Part shown: positions 24,742-33,076 of the stretch, in pieces
Layout of the letters: every line of letters starts with the position of its first letter
Numbering within the stretch: the first letter of the stretch is position 1
Assembly: GCF_009739905.1 (NCBI RefSeq)
Contig: NZ_CP034279.1
Location: 5,332,001 to 5,396,000, forward strand
DNA: 64,000 nucleotides
Direction of reading: 5' to 3'
Source of the DNA: Streptomyces ficellus
GTDB taxonomy: Bacteria; Actinomycetota; Actinomycetes; Streptomycetales; Streptomycetaceae
The notes under the pieces: generated by a model
What the model saw: only the letters and a program-made list of their open reading frames with translations
Database searches by the model: none
What the model was told of the DNA's origin: nothing
Made by a program: the position numbers and the translations under genes

Positions 24742-25719
24742 CTACCCGTAGAGCCGGGCCAGCCGGGTCGCCGCGTCCGCGAACAGTGCCCGCAGCGACC
24801 GCGGCTCCAGCACCTCCGCCTCGGGCCCGAGCGGCAGCAGCTGGGCGTAGGCGACCTCGTCCGACTCCACCGGCAGGGTCACCGTCACCCGGCCCTCCGC
24901 GTCCGGCGGGCCGGCCGCCGCCAGGGCCTCTTGGGCGGCGGCCCGGTCCGTCACGTGCGGCAGGCTCCGCGCGCCCGCCTCCGTCAGCCGCACCACCGCC
25001 TCCGCCCGCAGGATGGACCGCGCGAACTCAGCCGCCCGCTCCTCCCAGAACGCCGGCAGGTCGAACCCCTCGTCCCGCGAGAACCGCTCCTCCACGGGCG
25101 TGACGGCGGTGAAACGGTCCACCCGGTAGACGCGGAAGGACGTCCCGGCGCGGGCGCACAGGTACCAGACGCCCGCCTTCAGCACGAGCCCGTACGGCTC
25201 CAGCTCCCGCTCCACGTCCCGCCGCGCCGCCCGGGCCCCGCGGCGGTAGCGCACCGACACTGTCCGGTCGTCCCACACCGCCTCCGCCAGGACCGGCAGC
25301 AGCTCGGGCGTCCGGGGCTCCTGGTACCAGCCGGGCGCGTCCAGGTGGAACCGCTGCGCCGCCGAGGACGGCGCGTCCCGCAGCGACGGCAGCAGCGCCG
25401 CCGAGACCTTCAGCCGGGCCGCCGACGCCGCGTCGTCAAGCCCCATCTGCCGCAGCGCCCCCGGCACCCCCGACAGGAACAACGCCTCCGCCTCGCTGCG
25501 CGCGAGTCCCGTCAGGCGCGTCCGGTAGCCGCCGATCAGCCGGTAGCCGCCCGCCCGGCCCCGGTCGGCGTACACCGGCACCCCGGCCTCCGACAGGGCG
25601 AGCGCGTCCCGGGTGATGGTCCGCTCGGACACCTCCAGCTCGCGCGCCAGCTCGGCGGCCGTCATGGACGGACGGGACTGGAGCAGGAGCACCATCTTGA
25701 TCAGGCGGGCAGCGCGCAT
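24742..25719 (-). CDS. WYL-domain transcriptional regulator (YafY/DeoR-like)
   Basis: 325 residues. An N-terminal winged helix-turn-helix (ARLIKMVLLLQSRPSMTAAE; ELEVSERTITRDALALSEAG) is followed by VYADRGRAGGYRLIGG and a WYL domain (EPYGLVLKAGVWYLCARAGT; FRVYRVDRF). A WCX-type C-terminal extension follows. WYL regulators sense nucleotides or nucleic acid and often control DNA-damage or defence genes, but nothing here identifies targets. I start at ATG 25719; the longer TTG start at 25734 overlaps the aceE terminator. It is convergent with the SDR gene. Confidence 0.9.
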   Translation of the reverse strand: MRAARLIKMVLLLQSRPSMTAAELARELEVSERTITRDALALSEAGVPVYADRGRAGGYRLIGGYRTRLTGLARSEAEALFLSGVPGALRQMGLDDAASAARLKVSAALLPSLRDAPSSAAQRFHLDAPGWYQEPRTPELLPVLAEAVWDDRTVSVRYRRGARAARRDVERELEPYGLVLKAGVWYLCARAGTSFRVYRVDRFTAVTPVEERFSRDEGFDLPAFWEERAAEFARSILRAEAVVRLTEAGARSLPHVTDRAAAQEALAAAGPPDAEGRVTVTLPVESDEVAYAQLLPLGPEAEVLEPRSLRALFADAATRLARLYG

Positions 25720-25736
25720 GGACACATCATGCAAGA

Positions 25737-25758
25737 GGCCCCCGCCGCGGCGGGGGCC
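25737..25758 (-). terminator. aceE terminator
   Basis: Perfect 11-bp self-complementary arms (GGCCCCCGCCG / CGGCGGGGGCC) lie 17 bp after the aceE stop codon. The structure sits directly upstream of the WYL regulator start. Confidence 0.75.
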
Positions 25759-25774
25759 TTCCTGAGCACCGTTC

Positions 25775-28465
25775 CTACAGGCCGTAGCGCTCGCGGGCGT
25801 CCTTCACCAGGGAGGCCGGGACCTCACCGCGCTTGGCGAGCTGCGCCAGCGCGGCGACCACCACGGACTCGGCGTCCACGCCGAAGTGGCGGCGGGCCGC
25901 CTCGCGGGTGTCCGACAGGCCGAACCCGTCGGCACCGAGCGAGCTGTAGTCCTGCTCGACCCACTGCGCGATCTGGTCCGGGACCTGGCGCATGTAGTCG
26001 GTGACCGCCAGCACCGGGCCCTGCGCGTCGGCCAGCGCCTGGCGCACGTACGGCACGCGCTCCTCGCCGCGCAGCAGCGCCGCGTCGGCCTCCAGCGCGT
26101 CGCGCCGCAGCTCCGACCAGGAGGTCGCGGACCACACGTCGGCGGTCACGCCCCAGTCGGCGGCCAGCATGTCCTGCGCCTTGAGCGCCCAGTGGATCGC
26201 CGTGCCGGAGGACAGCAGCTGGAGGCGCGGGGCGTCCGCCGCCGGGGCGGTGCCCTCCTTGAAGCGGTACAGGCCCTTGACGATGCCCTCGTCCACGCCC
26301 TCGGGCTTGGCCGGCTGCGGCATCGGCTCGTTGTAGACGGTCAGGTAGTAGAAGACGTTCGGGTCCTCGCCCGGTGCCGTCTCGCCGTACATCCGGCGCA
26401 GGCCGTCCTTGACGATCACCGCGACCTCGTAGGCGAACGCCGGGTCGTACGTCAGCGCCGCCGGGTTCGTCGCCGCGATGACGGGGGAGTGGCCGTCGGC
26501 GTGCTGGAGGCCCTCACCGGTCAGCGTGGTGCGGCCGGCGGTGGCGCCGACGAGGAAGCCGCGCCCGAGCTGGTCGCCGAGCTGCCACATCTGGTCGGCC
26601 GTCCGCTGCCAGCCGAACATCGAGTAGAAGATGTAGAACGGGATCATCTGCTCGCCGTGCGTGGAGTACGCGGTCGACGCGGCGATGAAGTCGGCCATCG
26701 AGCCGGCCTCCGTGATGCCCTCGTTGAGGATCTGGCCGTCCTTGGCCTCGCGGTAGTACATCAGCTGGTCGCGGTCGACCGGCTCGTACGTCTGGCCCTT
26801 CGGCGAGTAGATGCCGAGCGACGGGAACAGCGACTCCATGCCGAAGGTGCGGGCCTCGTCGGGGACGATCGGCACCCAGCGCTTGCCGGTCTGCTTGTCG
26901 CGGATCAGGTCCTTCATCAGACGGACGAACGCCATGGTCGTCGCGACCGACTGCGAGCCGGAGCCCTTGTCGAAGGCGGCGAAGGTCTTGTCGGCCGGCG
27001 CGGGCAGCGGGTCCAGCGCGTGCATCCGGCGCGCCGGGGCGGGGCCGCCGAGGGCCGCGCGGCGCTCCTGGAGGTAGCGGACCTCGGGGGAGTCGGCGCC
27101 GGGGTGGCCGTAGGGCACCTGGCCGTCGGTGAAGTCGCTGTCCGAGATCGGCAGGCCCAGCAGGTCCCGCATGCCCTTGAACTCGTCCACCGAGAGCTTC
27201 TTCATCTGGTGGTTGGCGTTCTTGGACTCGAAGCCCTTGCCGAGCGTGAAGCCCTTCACCGTCTGGGCGAGGATCACGGTCGGCGCGCCCTTGTGCGAGA
27301 GGGCGGCCTTGTACGCGGCGAAGACCTTACGGGGCTCGTGGCCGCCGCGCGAGTACTGGAAGCACTCGATGATCTTGTCGTCGGACAGCAGCCGGCCCAT
27401 CTCGGCGAGGGCGGGGTCCTTGCCGAAGAAGTCCTCGCGGATGTAGGCCGCGTCGCGGGTCTGGTACGTCTGGATCTGCGCGTCCGGCACCTCGCGCAGC
27501 CGGCGTACCAGCGCGCCGGTGGTGTCGAGCTGGAACAGCTCGTCCCAGGCGGTGCCCCACAGCGACTTCACGACGTTCCAGCCGGCGCCGCGGAACTGGG
27601 CCTCCAGCTCCTGCACGATCTTGAAGTTGGCGCGGACGGGGCCGTCGAGGCGCTGGAGGTTGCAGTTGATGACGAAGGTGAGGTTGTCGAGCTCCTCACG
27701 GGCGGCGAGCGCGAGGGCCGCCGTCGACTCGGGCTCGTCCATCTCGCCGTCGCCGAGGAACGCCCACACGTGGGAGTTCGAGACGTCCTTGATGTTGCGG
27801 TTGGTCAGGTAGCGGTTGAACCGCGCCTGGTAGATCGCCGACAGCGGGCCGAGGCCCATGGACACCGTCGGGAACTCCCACAGCCAGGGCAGGCGGCGGG
27901 GGTGCGGGTAGGACGGCAGGCCGTTGCCGCCGGCCTCCTGGCGGAAGTTGTCCAGGTGCTGCTCGGACAGCCGGCCGTCGAGGAAGGCGCGGGCGTATAT
28001 GCCGGGCGAGGCGTGGCCCTGGATGTAGAGCTGGTCGCCGGAGCCGTCCTGCTCCTTGCCGCGGAAGAAGTGGTTGAAGCCGGTCTCGTAGAGCCAGGCC
28101 GCGGAGGCGAAGGTGGCGATGTGGCCGCCGACGCCGTACTTGGAGCCGCGGGAGACCATGGCGGCCGCGTTCCAGCGGTTCCAGGCGGTGATCCTCGCTT
28201 CCATCTCCTCGTCGCCGTCGAAGCCGTAGCCGGCCTCGGAGGCGGTGGGGATGGTGTTCACGTAGTCGGTTTCGAGCAGCTTGGGCAGCGCGAGACCGGC
28301 GCCCTCGGCGCGCTCCAGGGTGCGTCGCATCAGGTACGCGGCGCGGTGCGGCCCGGCGGCCTTGGCGACGGCGTCGAGGGACGCCTGCCACTCGGCGGTC
28401 TCCTCGGGGTCGCGGTCCGGCAGCTGGTCGAGCTCGCTCGGCTGGATGCGGGTGGGGTCGGTCAT
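25775..28465 (-). CDS. aceE: Pyruvate dehydrogenase E1 component, homodimeric
   Basis: It decarboxylates pyruvate with thiamine diphosphate and acetylates the lipoyl groups of E2. 896 residues, the single-chain AceE type. Clear features are HASPGIYARAFLDGRLSEQ, the ThDP motif GDGEMDEPES ending at INCNLQRLDGPVR, KGFTLGKGFESKNANHQMKK and the C-terminal transketolase-type domain (EGLQHADGHSPVIAATNP). The start ATG at 28465 precedes TDPTRIQPSELDQLPDRDP. E2 (sucB) and E3 (lpdA) are encoded just upstream on the same strand, separated by a GntR regulator. Repeated dyads at 28565-28655 lie in its promoter region. Confidence 0.97.
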   Translation of the reverse strand: MTDPTRIQPSELDQLPDRDPEETAEWQASLDAVAKAAGPHRAAYLMRRTLERAEGAGLALPKLLETDYVNTIPTASEAGYGFDGDEEMEARITAWNRWNAAAMVSRGSKYGVGGHIATFASAAWLYETGFNHFFRGKEQDGSGDQLYIQGHASPGIYARAFLDGRLSEQHLDNFRQEAGGNGLPSYPHPRRLPWLWEFPTVSMGLGPLSAIYQARFNRYLTNRNIKDVSNSHVWAFLGDGEMDEPESTAALALAAREELDNLTFVINCNLQRLDGPVRANFKIVQELEAQFRGAGWNVVKSLWGTAWDELFQLDTTGALVRRLREVPDAQIQTYQTRDAAYIREDFFGKDPALAEMGRLLSDDKIIECFQYSRGGHEPRKVFAAYKAALSHKGAPTVILAQTVKGFTLGKGFESKNANHQMKKLSVDEFKGMRDLLGLPISDSDFTDGQVPYGHPGADSPEVRYLQERRAALGGPAPARRMHALDPLPAPADKTFAAFDKGSGSQSVATTMAFVRLMKDLIRDKQTGKRWVPIVPDEARTFGMESLFPSLGIYSPKGQTYEPVDRDQLMYYREAKDGQILNEGITEAGSMADFIAASTAYSTHGEQMIPFYIFYSMFGWQRTADQMWQLGDQLGRGFLVGATAGRTTLTGEGLQHADGHSPVIAATNPAALTYDPAFAYEVAVIVKDGLRRMYGETAPGEDPNVFYYLTVYNEPMPQPAKPEGVDEGIVKGLYRFKEGTAPAADAPRLQLLSSGTAIHWALKAQDMLAADWGVTADVWSATSWSELRRDALEADAALLRGEERVPYVRQALADAQGPVLAVTDYMRQVPDQIAQWVEQDYSSLGADGFGLSDTREAARRHFGVDAESVVVAALAQLAKRGEVPASLVKDARERYGL

Positions 28466-28564
28466 AGTCGCCGCCTTCCGGAGTCGAAGGGGTGTGGAGC
28501 CCTTGGTCTTGGCAGGACAGGGCGAGGGGACCTCTGTTGAAGTCCGCGGACGACTGTACGACCG

Positions 28565-28655
28565 TGATCGATGATCGATCAAAGCGTTGGGCGAAAATTC
28601 TTGCCCCAGAGGCCAAAGTCGGCATTCGGTGCCACAAAAATGGGCACCCGGTGCC
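28565..28655 (-). promoter_or_regulatory. Dyad array upstream of aceE (candidate operators)
   Basis: TGATCGATGATCGATCA (28565-28581) is a perfect 8+1+8 dyad 100 bp before the aceE start. Further out, GGCATTCGGTGCC (28621-28633) and the perfect dyad GGCACCCGGTGCC (28643-28655) are near-copies spaced 22 bp, two helical turns. The neighbouring GntR protein is the obvious candidate binder of one set. Confidence 0.5.
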
Positions 28656-28751
28656 TTGTTTTCGCAGGCGAGAGCACCGGATGAGCGCGTGCGCCGCCCG
28701 ATGAGCGCCGGGCGTACGCGGGGGCGCGCGGGAGGCGCCCAGGGGGCGGGG

Positions 28752-29375
28752 TCAGGCGCGCGGGGCGCAGCCGAGGACGTGTTCCTTCACCAGGACGCCG
28801 ATCCGGGGGTCGCCGCGGCGGAAGGCCTGGACGAGCTCCTCGTGCTCCTCCGCGTACGACTTCTGTACGGTGCCGAGCCAGCGGATCGACAGTGCCGTGA
28901 AGACCTCGATGCCGAGGCCCTCCCAGGTGTGCAGCAGCACGCTGTTGTGCGCCGCCCGCACCAGCTCGCGGTGGAAGCCCACCGTGTGGCGCACCTGCGC
29001 CGTACCGTCCGCCCGCGCGTCCGCCTCGTACAGGGCCGCCACGTGGGGCTCCAGGGCCGAGCAGTCCTCGCCCAGCCGGCCGGCCGCCAGCTCGGCGGCG
29101 ATCTGCTCCAGGCCCGCCCGCACCGGGTAGCTCTCCTCCAGGTCCGCCGCGGTCAGGTTGCGCACCCGGACGCCCTTGTTGGGCGCCGACTCGATCAGCC
29201 GCAGGCTCTCCAGCTCGCGCAGCGCCTCGCGCACCGGGGTCTGGCTGACCGCCAGCTCGGTGGCGATGCGCCGCTCGACGATCCGCTCCCCCGGCTTCCA
29301 GCGGCCGCTGACGATGCCCTCCACGATGTGCTCGCGGATCTGCTCGCGCAGCGAGTGGACGACGGGCGGGGTCAT
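28752..29375 (-). CDS. GntR-family regulator (FCD/FadR type)
   Basis: 207 residues from ATG 29375, chosen because AAGGAG lies 5 bp upstream; an in-frame ATG at 29411 has no such site. The winged helix-turn-helix is VHSLREQIREHIVEGIVSGR ... ATELAVSQTPVREALRELES. The all-helical FCD ligand domain carries the metal-type residues in RAGLEQIAAELA, VGFHRELVRAAHN and EEHEELVQAFRRGD. It lies between sucB and aceE on the same strand and is the likely regulator of the pyruvate dehydrogenase genes; small carboxylic acids are usual effectors of this family. Confidence 0.9.
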   Translation of the reverse strand: MTPPVVHSLREQIREHIVEGIVSGRWKPGERIVERRIATELAVSQTPVREALRELESLRLIESAPNKGVRVRNLTAADLEESYPVRAGLEQIAAELAAGRLGEDCSALEPHVAALYEADARADGTAQVRHTVGFHRELVRAAHNSVLLHTWEGLGIEVFTALSIRWLGTVQKSYAEEHEELVQAFRRGDPRIGVLVKEHVLGCAPRA

Positions 29376-29480
29376 GGGGGCTCCTTCGCTGCTGCGGCGG
29401 TCGCTGGCCATTATTCCCGCCCGGTAACCCCGAGCGGCCGCCTCAGGTGCGAGACACCCGTCACGCCTGGTGCCGTGGAC

Positions 29481-29532
29481 ACGACAGCGGCGCCCGCGAC
29501 CGGAACGTTCCGGTCGCGGGCGCCGCTGTCGT
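29481..29532. terminator. 52-bp perfect palindrome, sucB terminator
   Basis: The two 26-bp halves are exact reverse complements with no interruption (ACGACAGCGGCGCCC ... GGGCGCCGCTGTCGT, centre AACGTT). It starts 30 bp beyond the sucB stop. It separates sucB from the GntR gene. Confidence 0.85.
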
Positions 29533-29561
29533 ACGCCGCGAAAGGTGCGGTGGCCAGGCGG

Positions 29562-31331
29562 TTACAGGCCGAGGTCGACCTCGAACTCGCCGGCCTCCAG
29601 GATGGCCTTGACGGCCGTCAGGTACCGGGCCGCGTCGGCACCGTCCACCAGGCGGTGGTCGTAGGACAGCGACAGGTACGTCATGTCGCGGACCGCGATG
29701 GTCTCGCCCAGGTCCGGGTGGTTGATGACCACCGGACGCTTGACGGTGGCGCCGATGCCCAGGATGGCGACCTGGTTCGGCGGCACGATGACCGTGTCGA
29801 ACAGCGCACCGCGCGAGCCGGTGTTGCTGATCGTGAAGGTCGCGCCGGACAGCTCGTCCGGAGTGATCTTGTTGCCGCGGACCTTGCCGGCCAGCTCGGC
29901 GGTGGCCTTGGAGATGCCGGCGATGTTCAGGTCGCCCGCGTTCTTGATGACCGGGGTCATCAGGCCCTTCTCGGAGTCCACGGCGATGCCGATGTTCTCC
30001 GAGTCGAAGTACGTGATCGTGCCCTCGTCCTCGTTGATCCGGGCGTTGATGACCGGGTGGGCCTTCAGCGCCTGGGCCGCCGCCTTCACGAAGAACGGCA
30101 TCGGGGAGAGCTTGACGCCCTCACGGGCGGCGAACGCGTCCTTCGCGCGGCCGCGCAGCTTCATCAGCTTGGTGATGTCGACCTCGACGACCGAGGTCAG
30201 CTGGGCCTGCGAGTGCAGCGCCTTCATCATGTTGTCGCCGATGACCTTGCGCATGCGGGTCATCTTGACCGTCTGCCCGCGCAGCGGGGACGTCTCCAGG
30301 GCCGGGGCCTTGGCGGCGGCCGGGGCGGCCGCGGCCGGAGCCGGGGCAGCGGCGGCGGCCTTCGCGGCCTCGGCGGCCGCGACGACGTCCTGCTTGCGGA
30401 TACGGCCACCGACGCCGGTGCCCTTGACGGACGCCAGGTCGACACCGTTCTCCGCGGCCAGCTTGCGGACCAGCGGCGTCACGTACGCGCCGTCCTCCGC
30501 CGGCTGTGCGGCAGCGGGGGCGGGCGCGGGCGTGGCGGGCGCGGCCTGCGGCGCCGGGGCGGCGGGCGCGGGCTGCGCCGGAGCCGGGGCGGGCGCCGGG
30601 GCCTCCTGCTGGGGAGCCTCCTGCTTCGGGGCCTCCTGAGCCGGGGCTTCCTGCTTGGGGGCCTCCTGCGCCGGGGCGGCGGCCGGGGCCGCACCCTTCG
30701 CGCCGATGACGGCCAGCTTGGCGCCGACCTCGGCGGTCTCGTCCTCACCGACCACGATCTCCAGCAGCACACCGGCGGCCGGAGCGGGGATCTCAGTGTC
30801 GACCTTGTCCGTGGAGACCTCGAGCAGCGGCTCGTCCTCCGCGACCTCCTCGCCGACCTCCTTCAGCCAGCGGGTCACGGTGCCCTCGGTGACCGACTCG
30901 CCCAGCGCGGGCAGCACGACGTCGGTGCCCTCGGCCGAACCGCCGCCGGCGGCGGCCTCGGCGGTCGGGGCGGGGGCCGGGGCCTCCGCCTCGGTGGACG
31001 GCGCGGCCTGCGGGGCCTCCTGCGCCGGGGCCTCCTGCGCCGGAGCCGGAGCGGCCTCGGCGGCGGGGGCGGCCTCGGCGGCCGGGGCGCCCGAACCGTC
31101 GTCGATGACGGCCAGCTCGGCGCCGACCTCGACGGTCTCGTCCTCGGCGACCTTGATGGAGGCGAGGACACCGGACGCGGGCGCCGGAATCTCCGTGTCG
31201 ACCTTGTCCGTCGACACCTCCAGCAGCGGCTCGTCGGCCTCGACGCGCTCGCCCTCGGCCTTCAGCCAGCGGGTGACAGTGCCCTCGGTGACGCTCTCGC
31301 CGAGCGCCGGCAGGGTTACGGAAACCGACAT
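29562..31331 (-). CDS. sucB: Dihydrolipoamide acyltransferase (E2), two lipoyl domains
   Basis: 589 residues. Two near-identical lipoyl domains (each with LPALGESVTEGTVTRWLK and EVSTDKVDTEIPAP, the Lys being lipoylated) are separated by long Ala/Pro/Glu linkers. Next come a peripheral E1/E3-binding domain (TPLVRKLAAENGVDLASVKG) and the catalytic acyltransferase domain ending with SYDHRLVDGADAARYLTAVK, which has the HxxxDG active site. Families of this kind are annotated as succinyl- or acetyltransferase; in actinobacteria the same E2 serves pyruvate dehydrogenase. It lies just downstream of lpdA on the same strand and depends on LipA/LipB. Confidence 0.95.
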   Translation of the reverse strand: MSVSVTLPALGESVTEGTVTRWLKAEGERVEADEPLLEVSTDKVDTEIPAPASGVLASIKVAEDETVEVGAELAVIDDGSGAPAAEAAPAAEAAPAPAQEAPAQEAPQAAPSTEAEAPAPAPTAEAAAGGGSAEGTDVVLPALGESVTEGTVTRWLKEVGEEVAEDEPLLEVSTDKVDTEIPAPAAGVLLEIVVGEDETAEVGAKLAVIGAKGAAPAAAPAQEAPKQEAPAQEAPKQEAPQQEAPAPAPAPAQPAPAAPAPQAAPATPAPAPAAAQPAEDGAYVTPLVRKLAAENGVDLASVKGTGVGGRIRKQDVVAAAEAAKAAAAAPAPAAAAPAAAKAPALETSPLRGQTVKMTRMRKVIGDNMMKALHSQAQLTSVVEVDITKLMKLRGRAKDAFAAREGVKLSPMPFFVKAAAQALKAHPVINARINEDEGTITYFDSENIGIAVDSEKGLMTPVIKNAGDLNIAGISKATAELAGKVRGNKITPDELSGATFTISNTGSRGALFDTVIVPPNQVAILGIGATVKRPVVINHPDLGETIAVRDMTYLSLSYDHRLVDGADAARYLTAVKAILEAGEFEVDLGL

Positions 31332-31388
31332 GGTTTCAGTTGCTCCTAACGAATTGCGGAAAGTGGTCGTCGCGCCCTGACTGGGGGC

Positions 31389-32777
31389 TCAGTCGTGGGA
31401 GTGGAGGGGCTTGCCGGCCAGCGCCAGGTGCGCCTCGCCGAGCGCCTCGTTCTGCGTCGGGTGGGCGTGGATGAGCTGCGCGACCTCGGCCGGCAGCGCC
31501 TCCCAGTTGTAGATCAGCTGCGCTTCGCCGACCTGCTCGCCCATGCGGTCACCGACCATGTGGACGCCGACCACGGCACCGTCCTTGACCTGGACGAGCT
31601 TGATCTCGCCCGCGGTCTTCAGGATCTTGCTCTTGCCGTTGCCCGCGAGGTTGTACTTCAGGGCGACGACCTTGTCCGCGCCGTAGATCTCCTTGGCCTT
31701 CGCCTCGGTGATGCCGACGGAGGCGACCTCGGGGTGGCAGTACGTCACCCGGGGCACGCCGTCGTAGTCGATCGGAACGGTCTTCAGACCGGCCAGACGC
31801 TCCGCCACCAGGATGCCCTCGGCGAAGCCGACGTGCGCGAGCTGGAGCGTCGGGACCAGGTCACCGACGGCCGAGACCGTCGGCACGTTCGTCCGCATGT
31901 ACTCGTCGACCAGGACGTAGCCGCGGTCCATCGCGACGCCCTGCTCCTCGTACCCGAGTCCCGCCGAGACCGGGCCGCGGCCGATGGCGACGAGCAGCAC
32001 CTCGGCCTCGAAGGTCTTGCCGTCCGCCAGGGTGACCTTGACGCCGTTGTCGGTGTACTCGGCGCTCTGGAAGAACGTACCGAGGTTGAACTTGATGCCG
32101 CGCTTGCGGAAGGCGCGCTCAAGAAGCTTCGAGCTGTTCTCGTCCTCGACCGGGACGAGGTGCTTCAGGCCCTCGATGACCGTGACGTCCGTGCCGAAGG
32201 ACTTCCACGCCGAGGCGAACTCGACGCCGATGACGCCGCCGCCCAGGATGATCGCGGACTCCGGCACCCGGTCCAGCGTCAGCGCGTGGTCCGAGGAGAT
32301 GATGCGGTTGCCGTCGATCTCCAGGCCCGGCAGGGACTTCGGCACCGAACCCGTGGCGAGGAGGACGTGGCGGCCCTCGACCCGCTGGCCGTTCACGTCG
32401 ACGGAGGTGGGGGAGGACAGCCGGCCCTCACCCTCGATGTACGTCACCTTGCGCGAGGCGACGAGACCCTGCAGGCCCTTGTACAGGCCGGAGATCACAT
32501 CGTCCTTGTACTTGTGGACGGCCTTGATGTCGATGCCCTCGAAGGTGGTGAGCACACCGAACTGGTCGGCCTCACGGGCCTGGTCCGCGATCTCACCGGC
32601 GTGGAGCAGGGCCTTGGTGGGAATGCAGCCGTTGTGCAGGCAGGTGCCGCCGAGCTTGTTCTTCTCGATCAGTGCGACGTCCAGGCCCAGCTGCGCACCC
32701 CGCAGGGCCGCGGCGTACCCGCCACTGCCACCGCCGAGGATCACTAGGTCGAAAACGGTGCTGGCGTCGTTCGCCAC
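31389..32777 (-). CDS. lpdA: Dihydrolipoamide dehydrogenase (E3)
   Basis: 462 residues, the standard E3 length. FAD motif LVILGGGSGGYAAALRGAQL, redox disulfide GGTCLHNGCIPTKALL, NAD motif AIILGGGVIGVEFASAWKSF, second FAD contact VSAVGDLVPTLQLAHVGFAE, and the C-terminal dimer-interface pair HAHPTQNEALGEAHLAL with the catalytic His-Glu. The GTG at 32777 is preceded by GGAGGACGTGAC; the frame is open far upstream but without homology. sucB starts 57 bp downstream, and the two are likely one transcript. Confidence 0.97.
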   Translation of the reverse strand: MANDASTVFDLVILGGGSGGYAAALRGAQLGLDVALIEKNKLGGTCLHNGCIPTKALLHAGEIADQAREADQFGVLTTFEGIDIKAVHKYKDDVISGLYKGLQGLVASRKVTYIEGEGRLSSPTSVDVNGQRVEGRHVLLATGSVPKSLPGLEIDGNRIISSDHALTLDRVPESAIILGGGVIGVEFASAWKSFGTDVTVIEGLKHLVPVEDENSSKLLERAFRKRGIKFNLGTFFQSAEYTDNGVKVTLADGKTFEAEVLLVAIGRGPVSAGLGYEEQGVAMDRGYVLVDEYMRTNVPTVSAVGDLVPTLQLAHVGFAEGILVAERLAGLKTVPIDYDGVPRVTYCHPEVASVGITEAKAKEIYGADKVVALKYNLAGNGKSKILKTAGEIKLVQVKDGAVVGVHMVGDRMGEQVGEAQLIYNWEALPAEVAQLIHAHPTQNEALGEAHLALAGKPLHSHD

Positions 32778-33076
32778 GTCACGTCCTCCATGCATGTGCG
32801 CCGGTCGCCGGTCGTCGCGACCGGGCGGCGGCTGGTGTTCGGCCGCTGTTTCGTCGGCCCTGTGGTGGGGGCCCTGTCCTGCCGAGAACCCATCTTCGCA
32901 CTTGTTGGCGGGAGGCGGGACGCGGGGCTGTGTGATTACGGGCTCGGTACGCCTCCGGGGCGCCTCAGACGGCGTCGACGGTCGACCGTGCTCGATTCGC
33001 TCGTTCCTCAGGGGCCGGTACGGCCGCGGCCCCGGACCGGGGGTCCGGGGCCGTGACCGTGCCGTCACGGCACGTG
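32778..33076. other. 299-bp intergenic region between pepA and lpdA
   Basis: It contains the pepA terminator at 33027-33053 and the lpdA promoter region. I see no supported gene and no further convincing motif. Confidence 0.4.
33027..33053 (-). terminator. pepA terminator
   Basis: Perfect 12-bp arms (CGGCCCCGGACC / GGTCCGGGGCCG) around a 3-nt loop, 23 bp after the pepA stop codon. Confidence 0.75.
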
